From contig CAMNDM010000013.1 of assembly GCA_946535435.1 (NCBI GenBank), forward strand, positions 16,526-80,525: DNA of 64,000 nucleotides, in the 5' to 3' direction. This DNA comes from Physcocola sp002396385. GTDB taxonomy: Bacteria; Bacteroidota; Bacteroidia; Bacteroidales; Paludibacteraceae. Below, in pieces: positions 48,901 to 56,515 of the stretch; positions within the stretch are counted from its first letter, which is position 1, and each line of letters starts with the position of its first letter. Below the pieces are notes generated by a model that saw only the letters and a program-made list of their open reading frames with translations, searched no databases and was not told where the DNA came from. The translations under genes were made by a program, and so were the position numbers.

Positions 48901-51900
48901 CAGTCTTGAAAGTAACAGCAGGCGCATCGTCGTTACAACTGATTTCAGGCAGAACGTTACCAAGCACTTTAACGGTTGTCTTACAAGCCTCAGGACGCAC
49001 GTTCACGCCATCGCTCAATTGCCAATAGATAGTATGGCTGCCAACTTCCAAAGGTATAGACAAATTGCCAGAGGCAGCCTTGTATTCGGTTGCAGCATCG
49101 ACCTTGTAAGAATAAGTCACCGTATTGCCGCAATTGTCTTTCGCTTTAATGTCGTCTAACTTAACGACCACATTGGTATTGCAGGCGTCATCGTCCGACA
49201 AGACGTCATCCATTTTCTTATCGGAACACGTAGGAGCCGTCTTGTCGACCACGGTAACAGTAGTCTTACAAGCCTCGGCCTTGGTAACGTTACCATCGCT
49301 CAATTCCCAATAGATAGTATGTTCGCCCGCCGCCAACGACAAGACAGTTTCAGCAGAAATACTCTTGTAGTCACCGTCATCCACCTTGTAACGGTAGGTG
49401 ATGTCATCAGGCGAGCAATTGTCGGTGGCATTCTTAGCCAGCGGCAGTGACACCTTCACTAGACAGTCGGTATTGTTGTCAGCAGACTCGACAGTAGGCA
49501 AAACCTCGTCCTCGCAGGTAGCATAAGTCGCATCTTGGACATAAATAGTCGTTTGACATGCATTTGACTTGATGTTGCCCGTCTCGTCGGTCAACTGCCA
49601 TCTGATGGTGTGTGTGCCCACACCCAAATCTTTAAATGTGCTGTCTTTGGTAATCAGCGTGTAGCCAACTTGTTGGTCAAGTTTATACTCATACTTGATA
49701 TCACCACCGCAATTGTCCTTGGCGCCAATGGCATTCAATTCAACCAGAACATCGGTTGAGCATTTGTCCGACACAGCAGGAGTGCTTACAGTCAAAGTGT
49801 TAGCCCTACAAGTAGGTTCGCTGTTGTCGACCGCAGAAATCACTTGCGGACAAACAGTTTCAGCACCAGTAGCAGAAGTGAACACCCAATGAATGGTAGC
49901 AGACTCGCCCGACCGGATGGTGGTAGAAATAAAGGTAGCAGACTGGCGCGCTCCATTTTCATAAAGATAAGGGAACGCCTTAATTTCTGCCCTATCGTCA
50001 CAATACTCGTAAGCAACCGTATTGGTTTCACCCAAATCGGCCTTCGTTACAGTAACCTCACAATTATCGTCAGTAACAAATTCCTTCGTTTCATCGGTTA
50101 AGAAATCGGAACAGGTAACCACAGGAGAGTTGATATCCTTGATATAGATTTCAACATCACAAGGTTCCGACACATTCCCTTCCAAATCGGTAAAGGTGAA
50201 GCGGATGGTGTAGTAACCAGGCTGGTAGGTAACAGAACCATCGTTCCAAGCAACCGCATTGCCTTTGTTATCCTTAACCAAAGTAGGAGTCTGTTGACCG
50301 TCCTTACCCTTATAATAACGTACACCCGTCATAACAGGATCCTCATCCTGACACTCGTCGTAAGCGGTAGGAAGCGAAATTTTCTTGGCAACATCGGCAA
50401 CCGTCACCGCACACAAACCAGCTGGCACCGTAATTTCCTTCGGTTTAGAGCTAGAAGGACAAGTCACAACCGGAGGTGTCACATCGTGTACATTGACATT
50501 CTGGTAACAGTATTTCTTGTTACCAGACCTATCGGTATAGAGCCAGGTGATAGTAGTAGTACCCACAGGGTAAATGGCAGAAAGCGGCTTGTTGTCGCTA
50601 CGCTTAGAGAATGCAGGGTACAACGTGCCATCGCAAGGGTCGTCAATCGGATAATCGTTCGCACTGATCGACACCGAAACACTACACTCACCAACAGGAG
50701 CGTCGACATTCAAGTCAGGCGGACAGTTTCCCTTCGGAATAGCGGTATCTTTCACAACCACCAACTGTTCACAATAACTAGCATTGCCAGACAAATCGGT
50801 AACCGTCCAGGTTACGGTATTCGAACCAATTATATAATTATCGGGCGCATCGTTTGTGAACACCAATTGGTCGTAATCGGTACAGTTGTCATAAGCGTCA
50901 GGTTTAATAAGATTCACATCATTTTTAGGCACCACACACGCATCGGAAGCCAAAGTCACATTAATCGGGTTGAGTTCCAATTCAGAACAGTCAAGAATAG
51001 GCCCCGTATGGTCTTCCACAATAATCTTTTGAGGACAAGAGACACTGTTACCTGCAGCATCGGTAAACGTCCAAGTAATAATGGTAGTACCTTTATAGTA
51101 ACCCGAGAACACAGACAGTGAAGGGTTGTCGGAGCGGACACCCACACCTTCAATCATACCCGTAGGGGTTACAATAGGAGAGCATTTGTCGTTAAAAATA
51201 ACAGGTATTTTCAAACCCTTTCTAACCACTTCGGCAACCGGAGTATGACACTCCATGTCTTCCGGATCGGCATCCACATTAATATCTTTGAATTGAGGGT
51301 CGTTGTTACAGTCAATCTCCGGACCGGCATTGTCGGCAACAACAATAGTGCTGGTACAAGTATTCTTGTTACCGGCGGCATCGGCAACCGTCCATACAAT
51401 GATAGTAGTACCCATTTTGTATGGGTCGTCGAAGTTTTCAGTAGAAGCCGTAGGCGTAGCCGAAAGACTTCTGCCCGTCTCCCAATACCTGCGGTTGAAA
51501 GTCAGGTCAAACTCAGCTGCCCCCTTGGTACAGTTATCAGTCACCTGCAACTCTTCCACCGAAGGTTTGCCCAAAGTAGCTTCATGCTGACAGTTTTCGT
51601 CGGCATCAAAGGAATAGTTACCACCCCACTTACCGCAAACCACACTTGGCGGAGTCTGGTCTTCTACCTTAATGATAACCGAACATGATTTCTCTTCACC
51701 CTGTCCGTTTTCGTAATAGAACACCAGTTTGTGAGTTCCCTTATCGAAAGTCATGAAACCACCATCGAACTGCTCTTTGATACCTGTTCTCAACTGTATC
51801 TTCTGCCATATCTGTATAGCATCAGGACGTGGAACCTCGGCATCAGATCCTGCACATGCCTTTCTGAGAAACTGAAATGATTGCTGACTGTTACTGTAAT

Positions 51901-54900
51901 ACATATGTTGTACTACCTTTAAAACAGCCTCAGACAAGGTATTACCGTCAGAGTTGGAAAAGATTGAAGTTTGTGAAGAAGTAGTAGGATTTCCATCTTC
52001 ATCCACATTGGTGACCTTTTCTATCTTGAACGGATACACAAACACCTTTTTTGTCGCTAATTCCGGAGCCATAGAGTCGGTAAGTTGTCGCAAATCCGCG
52101 TATTCATCCTCATCCGCTACAGGTACAACTTCGTAACACTTGTTATTAGGCCCCATAGAATCATCATGATCATACCTCTTACGTTTAACCTCACGGATAT
52201 AAGTCACCTGTGCCGTTGGAACATCCTTAGGCTTCAAATCGTAAGTCGCCTTACAGTCTGCCCCCGCTTTCAAAACAATAGGTTCAGGGCAGTGGGCATA
52301 GAGTCCGCTATATACAACAATACTTTGTTGGCAGACACTCACATTACCCGACCTATCGGTATAGGTGTACTTAATAATAGAGTTACCTTCCTTGAAAGGA
52401 CGATTACGGAGTTGTTTTAAAATTTGTTCTTCCGTTCCGCTTATAACCTCTTCCTTGTTTTGGAACACAACGGAAACGACAGGGAACAACTCACCATCGC
52501 ACGCATCAACAGCTTTTGGAATCACATCAAACAAATCGGACAACGTATACGTGTTGAAATCGTCCCAATACTTGCCGTTTTGTTCGTCGTAGTGTGCAGG
52601 TTTGTCGTTATAATGAACAGTATCGTCTGGCAACTGGTACGACGCATAATCAAATGTGCGGTATTCTTTCGAGTTCGAGTTAAAAGGTACTACCGCATCT
52701 TTCACCAAACTACAGTTTGTTACAGGAGCGACAGAATCGACCACCGTGAACTGCGACTTACAAACGCCATAAACCTTCTTATCAACACCAGCCGATTCGC
52801 CTTGTTTATAATAACGCCATTCAAATTCATAAGTGTTACCATACTCCTTGCCAGGCGAGAACAGGTTGTCGCCAGCATTGGCACTGGTAATTTCGGTCCA
52901 ATCAGTCGTCCCCATCAAGTGGTAGAACAAGCGGGCATTTTCGGTTGTGTATTCAAAATCACCATTCGGACATGGATCGATAGCTGTAGGTAACTCCTTA
53001 GCAGGCAGTTTGAGTTTCAGTTCCCCGTAAGAAAGTTCACAATGGTCGTTCACCGAGAAGTTTCCATAATCGTGGGAAGGACAAGTCACTTCCGGCTTTT
53101 TGTCGTTGATGACCGAGACATGCTGCAGACAGTATTTCGCATTACCCGCATTGTCGGAGAACTTCCAGAGAATATAGCTTATACCCGCATCAAAGTCCTT
53201 GTTCAAATCGATATCGTGGTTAAACAAGTCAACCACCGATGCGACAGCCTCGGGTGCGGTAGCCGGATTAACCAACCGACCTATATAGGTTACCGTCACT
53301 TCATCCGTACCATTCAAATCAGGCAGATCAGGCACTTCCAACAGAGGCAATTCTGACGGAAAATAGCCTGGGACAGCAGTACACTTCAACTGATTCGACA
53401 AATGTACATCGTCGTAAGAGTTTATTTTGCTACAATCGACATTAGGAGGGGTCACATCACGGACAATCACCTTCTGGGAACAAGGGTCAGAAGTCCGACC
53501 ACACCCGTCTGTAACCTTATAAGTAAAGGTGATACCGTTGGAAGAAGTGGCATCGGCCGTAACCGGAATCGTCACCTTCAGATCGGCAGCGGTGTATTGG
53601 CTTCTCTTCTTCGAGAGGGTAGCAAAAACGAACGTATTCCCCAACACATCTTTACCCGATGCAGAAATAGTGATGACAGGGTCGGGATCGCAGGTAGCCA
53701 AAATGGCTAATTCATCAAGAGGTAGCGTGATAGTTGAGTCTTTTTTGTTTGCAGGCAATTCAATATTATTATAGCCCTTCATGCTCCAGTGCTTGCCCAA
53801 AGGCGCACAATCGATTCTCGGAGCCGAATTGTTTACCGGCACGTTCGAGACAGAAGCATCGCCGTAACAGGTAGGCATATCGGTCACCTTCACACGTACC
53901 GCGATAGAAAGTGCATCGAGCGAACAAACGTTGTTCGGCAACTTTATACGGCCCTGGTTAGCAGCGCCAGCCTTTTCCGCGTTAGTAGTATATTCGTAGG
54001 TGTAAGTAGCCTTGTTTGGAGAAACTGTGAACAAGTTCTCGGTGAACGGACATATAGTAGAGCTCGCCAAATCGATTGTAGGTTTAGGCTTCTGGTAGAC
54101 ATTGATCGTCTTGACGACAGGATTGCCGACCCTCAGGCCATCGAAAAACAGGGCGGTTTCGAGCTTGTAAGCCCCGTCTGGATAAGAAGCAGGAATGGTC
54201 AGAGAAACCTTACCAGAAGAAGGATGCAACAAATCGGCATTCTTAAGAATTGTAGCATCGTCTGTTTCATCATCTACATTCAGCGTAGCCAAAACAGCAC
54301 CCGAAGGCGATTTCAGCATCCACTTGTATACCACCTTGTCACGGGTATCGTTAAGGATAGCCTCGTAAGTAGCCGAATTAGGAGCACAGATTTTATCATC
54401 ACCCTTAATTTCATGAGGAGCCTCAGGCGCACAATTCTTGACCGGAATAACAAATTCAACGATTACCTTTTCTTTACCATCATGGACACGATACCTTAAA
54501 GCTCCTACTTTAGCAGGTGTAATCGTAACCTTTTGCAAACCTTTGGTACCAGGGACTTCAGTCCAACTATTACCACCCGTATTAATTTGCCAAGTGTAAT
54601 TCGCATCTTGTGGGAAACCAGCTGCATTGACAGTCTTCGACTGGCCTAAGCAGATAGATCCTAAGTCCATACAAACCGACTCCATTTCAGCAGAGATATA
54701 GTCGATGGCCAACTTGTAACAACGATCTAACTGTTGGAATAAAGGTTTAAACGAAAAGTTCAACAATCCATTTCTCTCTGGGAACGTGCCATAATAGTTT
54801 ACTTCAACACGTAACAACTTGCCAACGTACTGATTGCCTATCTTTAATCTAATTTGCCCGAAAGTATTAGTAATATTCAGAGAATCAACCTTGGTGTTAT

Positions 54901-55741
54901 TCTGATTCTCATAGATTCTTATTCTAGCTCTATCGGTAGTCTGATTTCCATGACCAGTTTCAAGTTTCAAAGCGAACATATCGCCACATGAAGCGCTAGT
55001 TTTTATCAAGTAAAAACGCATCGTATAGCGATAACTCTTTTTTTCATATTTGAAAGCATCAAAATTCAAGAAAAAAGGAGAACTCTGTCCTGGTTGATCG
55101 GTGTAGATATAATAAGAATTAGCATTTTTTTTGTTGTCTCCCAAAGTGTCAAGATAAGGTATCTGAGAGCCAAAAACAGAAGACAAGTCAGTAGACACCT
55201 TATAATTATTTTCATTACTAATAAAAGTAACATTACTTTCTTCAAAGAAATCAACAATTTGAGATGGTATTGACGGATGATCGGTAGAAACACCGCGTTC
55301 TTTATCGAAGTCAGTACCATTGAAATAATCTCCTGTTGAAGACTGATGACAAGAAACAGGGCAATCAACAGTTTGCTTTGATATAGTTACAGTATTTGAT
55401 ATTGTGGCAGTCTGGTGGCCATCAGTTCCAAAATCCACCAAACGAAAATACATTTTAGACGCATTAACGTCCATATCAGCAACAAAAAGACTGTCTTTGG
55501 TCGGAATTTCAGCATTATCGACCCATGTGTTGGAACCTTCAAGACGATACTGAAGCATTGTATAATTACCCGAATGATTTCCAGTCTTCGTTGCAGAAAT
55601 CTCAATCGGATAGCCCGGACACGCTTGATTACTTTTAGCTGAAATAGAAATATCCGCATTGGCCTCAACAAACGAAACCATCGAGAGGGCAATGGACATG
55701 CCCACCCGCACTAAAGATTTTATAATGTTGCTTGTCTTCAT
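39956..55741 (-). CDS. Giant HYR-repeat surface protein B (about 5261 residues), T9SS type B domain
   Basis: The largest gene of the window. The frame begins with GTG at 55753; the ATG at 55741 (MKTSNIIKSLVRVGMSIALS) gives a better signal peptide. It repeats the layout of protein A: shared N-terminal module (CHQSSTGDYFNGTDFDKERG to SAEMESVCMDLGS), PKD-like region, about 40 HYR-like repeats, pre-C-terminal module (DPVVCGGDETLDSVRAS) and the gliding-motility C-terminal domain NEIPTAITPYTKDGMNDDF...GSIEVVKIE. Three adjacent repeats near 48945-49835 form a distinct subtype (see findings). At roughly 0.55 MDa it is exceptionally long for a bacterial protein, and the frame is intact over 15.8 kb, which argues for function. 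Likely an adhesin or surface filament, by inference. Confidence 0.9.
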   Translation of the reverse strand: MKTSNIIKSLVRVGMSIALSMVSFVEANADISISAKSNQACPGYPIEISATKTGNHSGNYTMLQYRLEGSNTWVDNAEIPTKDSLFVADMDVNASKMYFRLVDFGTDGHQTATISNTVTISKQTVDCPVSCHQSSTGDYFNGTDFDKERGVSTDHPSIPSQIVDFFEESNVTFISNENNYKVSTDLSSVFGSQIPYLDTLGDNKKNANSYYIYTDQPGQSSPFFLNFDAFKYEKKSYRYTMRFYLIKTSASCGDMFALKLETGHGNQTTDRARIRIYENQNNTKVDSLNITNTFGQIRLKIGNQYVGKLLRVEVNYYGTFPERNGLLNFSFKPLFQQLDRCYKLAIDYISAEMESVCMDLGSICLGQSKTVNAAGFPQDANYTWQINTGGNSWTEVPGTKGLQKVTITPAKVGALRYRVHDGKEKVIVEFVIPVKNCAPEAPHEIKGDDKICAPNSATYEAILNDTRDKVVYKWMLKSPSGAVLATLNVDDETDDATILKNADLLHPSSGKVSLTIPASYPDGAYKLETALFFDGLRVGNPVVKTINVYQKPKPTIDLASSTICPFTENLFTVSPNKATYTYEYTTNAEKAGAANQGRIKLPNNVCSLDALSIAVRVKVTDMPTCYGDASVSNVPVNNSAPRIDCAPLGKHWSMKGYNNIELPANKKDSTITLPLDELAILATCDPDPVITISASGKDVLGNTFVFATLSKKRSQYTAADLKVTIPVTADATSSNGITFTYKVTDGCGRTSDPCSQKVIVRDVTPPNVDCSKINSYDDVHLSNQLKCTAVPGYFPSELPLLEVPDLPDLNGTDEVTVTYIGRLVNPATAPEAVASVVDLFNHDIDLNKDFDAGISYILWKFSDNAGNAKYCLQHVSVINDKKPEVTCPSHDYGNFSVNDHCELSYGELKLKLPAKELPTAIDPCPNGDFEYTTENARLFYHLMGTTDWTEITSANAGDNLFSPGKEYGNTYEFEWRYYKQGESAGVDKKVYGVCKSQFTVVDSVAPVTNCSLVKDAVVPFNSNSKEYRTFDYASYQLPDDTVHYNDKPAHYDEQNGKYWDDFNTYTLSDLFDVIPKAVDACDGELFPVVSVVFQNKEEVISGTEEQILKQLRNRPFKEGNSIIKYTYTDRSGNVSVCQQSIVVYSGLYAHCPEPIVLKAGADCKATYDLKPKDVPTAQVTYIREVKRKRYDHDDSMGPNNKCYEVVPVADEDEYADLRQLTDSMAPELATKKVFVYPFKIEKVTNVDEDGNPTTSSQTSIFSNSDGNTLSEAVLKVVQHMYYSNSQQSFQFLRKACAGSDAEVPRPDAIQIWQKIQLRTGIKEQFDGGFMTFDKGTHKLVFYYENGQGEEKSCSVIIKVEDQTPPSVVCGKWGGNYSFDADENCQHEATLGKPSVEELQVTDNCTKGAAEFDLTFNRRYWETGRSLSATPTASTENFDDPYKMGTTIIVWTVADAAGNKNTCTSTIVVADNAGPEIDCNNDPQFKDINVDADPEDMECHTPVAEVVRKGLKIPVIFNDKCSPIVTPTGMIEGVGVRSDNPSLSVFSGYYKGTTIITWTFTDAAGNSVSCPQKIIVEDHTGPILDCSELELNPINVTLASDACVVPKNDVNLIKPDAYDNCTDYDQLVFTNDAPDNYIIGSNTVTWTVTDLSGNASYCEQLVVVKDTAIPKGNCPPDLNVDAPVGECSVSVSISANDYPIDDPCDGTLYPAFSKRSDNKPLSAIYPVGTTTITWLYTDRSGNKKYCYQNVNVHDVTPPVVTCPSSSKPKEITVPAGLCAVTVADVAKKISLPTAYDECQDEDPVMTGVRYYKGKDGQQTPTLVKDNKGNAVAWNDGSVTYQPGYYTIRFTFTDLEGNVSEPCDVEIYIKDINSPVVTCSDFLTDETKEFVTDDNCEVTVTKADLGETNTVAYEYCDDRAEIKAFPYLYENGARQSATFISTTIRSGESATIHWVFTSATGAETVCPQVISAVDNSEPTCRANTLTVSTPAVSDKCSTDVLVELNAIGAKDNCGGDIKYEYKLDQQVGYTLITKDSTFKDLGVGTHTIRWQLTDETGNIKSNACQTTIYVQDATYATCEDEVLPTVESADNNTDCLVKVSLPLAKNATDNCSPDDITYRYKVDDGDYKSISAETVLSLAAGEHTIYWELSDGNVTKAEACKTTVTVVDKTAPTCSDKKMDDVLSDDDACNTNVVVKLDDIKAKDNCGNTVTYSYKVDAATEYKAASGNLSIPLEVGSHTIYWQLSDGVNVRPEACKTTVKVLGNVLPEISCNDDAPAVTFKTDDCGPVDISSIEIPQANDPCYGKVNGVPNVDLDKPMNLGDHIIVWTFENHDKTRSVTCNQIVHVVTTKKLITDCESPAAPLKLTDGNCMVGYPLTQRYAKNPCNPDEIIAGEAYVFGSKVEASAYNEQKFPAGPWEVIWKFKSKSNTLETYEDQCVETIIVEDDNAASLPCKDGVKVEKTIDACVVDASELDFKNEGVKAEQICVDGEYVTPSIWVTDSNGVSSTPVDDPAKLGKFKPGKYEVTWEYIFHPSGMANELKAYCHQPVEIYTTKEIVIDCDAAAFNNINKDANENCEVPADEVTFNAPDATNPCDDGVSIAPQAYIGEEKIADNNFKKAFPLGTTTVTWKYVDITGTLTNSVATCQQQVVVTDNTKPSVTCEDDITYYLGKDANGVQNECAASPANINLKRPSVTDNCTSSSDEFAYWLKRELNGALVDSLAPYQPGVTVVTWTVKDKAGNASTCSMNVTVLDTVSPKPDCPADLTDIKAKVNTCEAEIPAISPEAYKFKDVCDTEDVIPVGSRDDGKLISDPYPVGKTVITWVYTDSVNLLLPEGERSVFVCKQEISVADTTKPVVDCSNTSTPINVETELGECQVPAEKVIDNITLPTATDQCQDEDPVMTTNRWYLGREGDSIPTRQLNAGADIKWNDDVPFKAGYYEIHFIFTDNYGNSDSCSQKVFVKDINPPYLNDCKEVFDVVLNPADGECDVNIVPAELNTYKGKEVCTGEPIIGVPSLLAKSGDEFSVSADPIPATLTSGDSLYIRWTYTSQMGISAYCDQKIKAVDNQKPVIDCDVLTPDLEFTADADKCFILAANANITYPTVEDNCGTITGRPVRIDTLTNLPNGLTMDEPFPTGKSVIRWYFEDTNILNTDSCDQLVFVKGSVKPEIDCDTIESVVIRDTISTCDISEQQVSINIPVAIDNCAPDGMKLVNGVPARSDGKGFDELYPLGYTTITWSFTDFTGAAVATCNQQVNIVTEQRLITNCADTTAVYSLDKDECLKNVHLDQRTAKHPCPDAVADEDKEFNGVPYLNGASTPLASLDIQLPAGLHYVTWVFTDKTNTLVAPIDTCIDSIRVGNDNVPPVPCVNDKIDTTLQDLCEFPAAKVDLKNTGVIADQLCGDPGEKVIPEIWLSSNPDGIVHDPADLPAIKTGRDTVIWKYDFNPGHLGIFTVWCKQPIDIKTTKGIDLVCPDSADNVISVIAPAHACEVPADTITLNPPLGKNPCIDTVLIAGVPDRDTTLAWPIGLTTITWTYTDTTETLVNNVATCKQYVEVKDTVNPDVDCETLYKGVNQILANCKTTADALGLKAVDVTQCGFVMTPVPTRFSGKDFNDVYVAGNDTVYWTYTYPHNGLTTVCAQPVILRDTTPVFDCSTLETITLTADEEQCVIKKSLADVLNALSPYPTATDPCDAENPIPGVYRLADADTLPTQLTAGDTIHVVWSFADTMRFADSVVCDQLVIIKGKATPVINCEEAAPAVKDTISDCGPDHELKLPIVKAYDPCFNDSIPGSFVRSDNETELNAPFLLGQTTVTWTFWNVDSTASKVCEQNVHIYTTREIEKPCDTAYMPVVEVPAPEDACTVPADEVKLEPAFAISPCTRDTIWGVPTRFDGEELTAPYKIGKTIIVWTFNDVTDNLVIQSDTCHQIVRVGSVEVEPVKCDSFPAIEKILAEGNCTIDAAELGIKAPTIIDRCPNGAADADPEYVLPIITRFSQPGWSSSDVAEVAEFGVGYDTLWWSYPRFSTVCAQPIHIMDSVAPKFDCSTLEPILAEAPDGECELNVADIIVEPYPVANEACTDSAIVGVPTLADGGALPETLKVGDSIVVVWTFSAPGLSTKDKICEQPVRVIGTAAPVFNCSSLSMLEFESDECSLDLDEQQIPTPVATDSCTGKEVEGVGVRADGKELYGSYPLGQTVITWTFSSPDSKTSKSCEQIVEVKTTRLIDAKCGQENYPALSYEAGDGNCSVPSDVVDKDLTKHAAFNPCNTNIQIDGVPSRSDNKAMDAPYEIGVTTITWTFTDTTNTLVNPVSVCEQTVTVVDVNTPPVDCPTAFPALNIALDENNCDLDFSRIPVNIDPLPAHPCTGEDMLIDTSRKSGLDVLAPYTVGVDTIVWKLWFPSNNIPVYCNQRIEVRDTIAPSFDCSTLADTIYVELTTSGNSVTFDQVKDRGFFIPEVTDLCTDVFTEVTRDDNKALEDDYVFGNTTITFRFYDTYGNDTICSQVIKVVDMIPPKLICPTLENHIACISDTTPAITSYKDFVAAGGSIEPESKAKLLTFRHEDVVEGDNCNAVVTRNYYMTSITEVDVHCETPQHFYLKDSVAPTYVGIPAKGDSKKTTCDQLDIDYPVVTAVDNCDPEPKLEMFTRSTQGDDPSKCDYYNYDVIYTWVATDRCGNVADSVHYIVHVLDTVAPRINLPEDWGDPAHPIYLKKCKFGIPDLTQFIPADSVTQNCGSNEYLTYTQTPAAGTEITQTTVVTLSISDVCGNKSDLDKVVEVQDRKEIVSITTAKDPVVCGGDETLDSVRASTNDLTHTRIRSAYGFTWVIDLGKWEPVPTTLFWDYYRNTFDEEHLIYSNNPETYASRFEAVNASLKASPEEKAAADAAYAKYLMLLRQHQSDVYYFVAMDTVSGCSDTASVYVKVDERPRLQLASGSWPICEFDSLELKGEFGNYFPVCVNDMGGAITNQGWLINDSVYHPQDPVMYEDGIKHTALYYATNHCGTTTTFNSLYTSCSGDLETYKDSLAVAGSKENMKLFRQDRLVLRDSVDINVYTHFDPTQVMLTTMPQAKPRVWKGEEAELILTLPYQPSYLSWRRVEGEYDARTGAEYDKNGVVVAGGSGEDNDVDLFNELWNSRDTTIADSVYLAKRGYLTYRYKVAPSDTSLYYAVVSNGVCPAVTSNLVNVDVLNEIPTAITPYTKDGMNDDFMRGHHVIIFNRYGQMIHEGNDGWDGTYRGVLADPGVYYYSCDMKNGTNYKGSIEVVKIE
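48945..49835 (-). repeat. Triplicated HYR subtype within giant gene B
   Basis: Three consecutive repeats share features not seen elsewhere in the array: a 'DNCG / TDNCSPDD' pattern, 'YSYKVD / YRYKVD / YEYKLD' and 'VGSHTIYWQLSDG / AGEHTIYWELSDG / VGTHTIRWQLTDE'. Similarity between the three is visibly higher than to flanking units. Confidence 0.75.
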
Positions 55742-55867
55742 ATACAAATACACCTACTCCCCTTTCATCAACCATAATATTTGCAAAAAAGTTCTAATCA
55801 AATGGTTCAAAACAACTTAACTTGCAAATAGGCTCAGAAAATGGTTGCTTAAAGGGTCTATTTCTTA

Positions 55868-55898
55868 CAAAAATAAGTAAAAAACGACATTATTACAA
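55868..55898 (-). promoter_or_regulatory. Promoter of giant gene B
   Basis: TTG (55896-55898), 20 bases, then TATTTTTG (55868-55875) on the minus strand: a full match to the consensus, 126 bases before the ATG at 55741. Confidence 0.65.
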
Positions 55899-56088
55899 AA
55901 GGTTTACCTATTATTTAGGCACTAATTTATAGCTTTATCATGAGTCAGGAAACTGCTTCCAAGCCGTTATACTAAAGTGTTTGAAAATTCAGACAGACAA
56001 GAGAATAATAAATCACCAAATGCAATCAAATCAGATAAAAACATTCAATAAAATATAATTAGCACACAAAACACTATCATTAAAACTA

Positions 56089-56405
56089 TTAAAGCCCGTC
56101 ACAAGGAAGAAAAACAAAAAAACTTATTGTGATGACTCGAATTTTATCGGAAAAAGGTTTAGCATTTACACCTTTTCCCAATTGGCACTTAGAATAGAGC
56201 GAAACATCGTCGATAATCTGTTCATCACCTGACAAACTGAAATTCATCAGATAAACGCCATATACTGGGGTCAACTTGTAATTCCAATCCGCACCACGAA
56301 GCCCCCCTGACTTGCAAGAGCCCTTGACAGAAAAAGACTTGGCTACGCCCTTGCATTTATGCGCTTAAAGCCTATATCAGTCAGAGGATTAATGAACTTA
56401 GCCAT
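56089..56405 (-). pseudogene. Rpn/PD-(D/E)XK nuclease ('transposase') relic
   Basis: The minus strand reads MAKFINPLTDIGFKRI from an ATG at 56405, the classic start of Rpn-family recombination-promoting nucleases, then hits a stop. After a frame change, a second conserved piece follows: GADWNYKLTPVYGVYLMNFS, SDKIRVITISF. The roughly 80-100 residues that normally lie between, including most of the PD-(D/E)XK catalytic core, are missing. It is a decayed gene between giant genes B and C; the rest of 55899-56088 is AT-rich and empty. Confidence 0.75.
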
Positions 56406-56456
56406 AGCATTTTTCCTTTTTTACAAACATAATCAAATAAAATGAAAAATCAAAAA

Positions 56457-56480
56457 AGGTGTCTGGAGTTCCAGACACCT
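56457..56480 (-). terminator. Rho-independent terminator of giant gene C
   Basis: A perfect 11-bp inverted repeat (AGGTGTCTGGA and its complement) with a minimal loop, followed by TTTTTT on the minus strand, 36 bases past the stop. Confidence 0.9.
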
Positions 56481-56515
56481 TTAAGTTTAGGTAAAAATTG
56501 AAAATTAGTATATTA

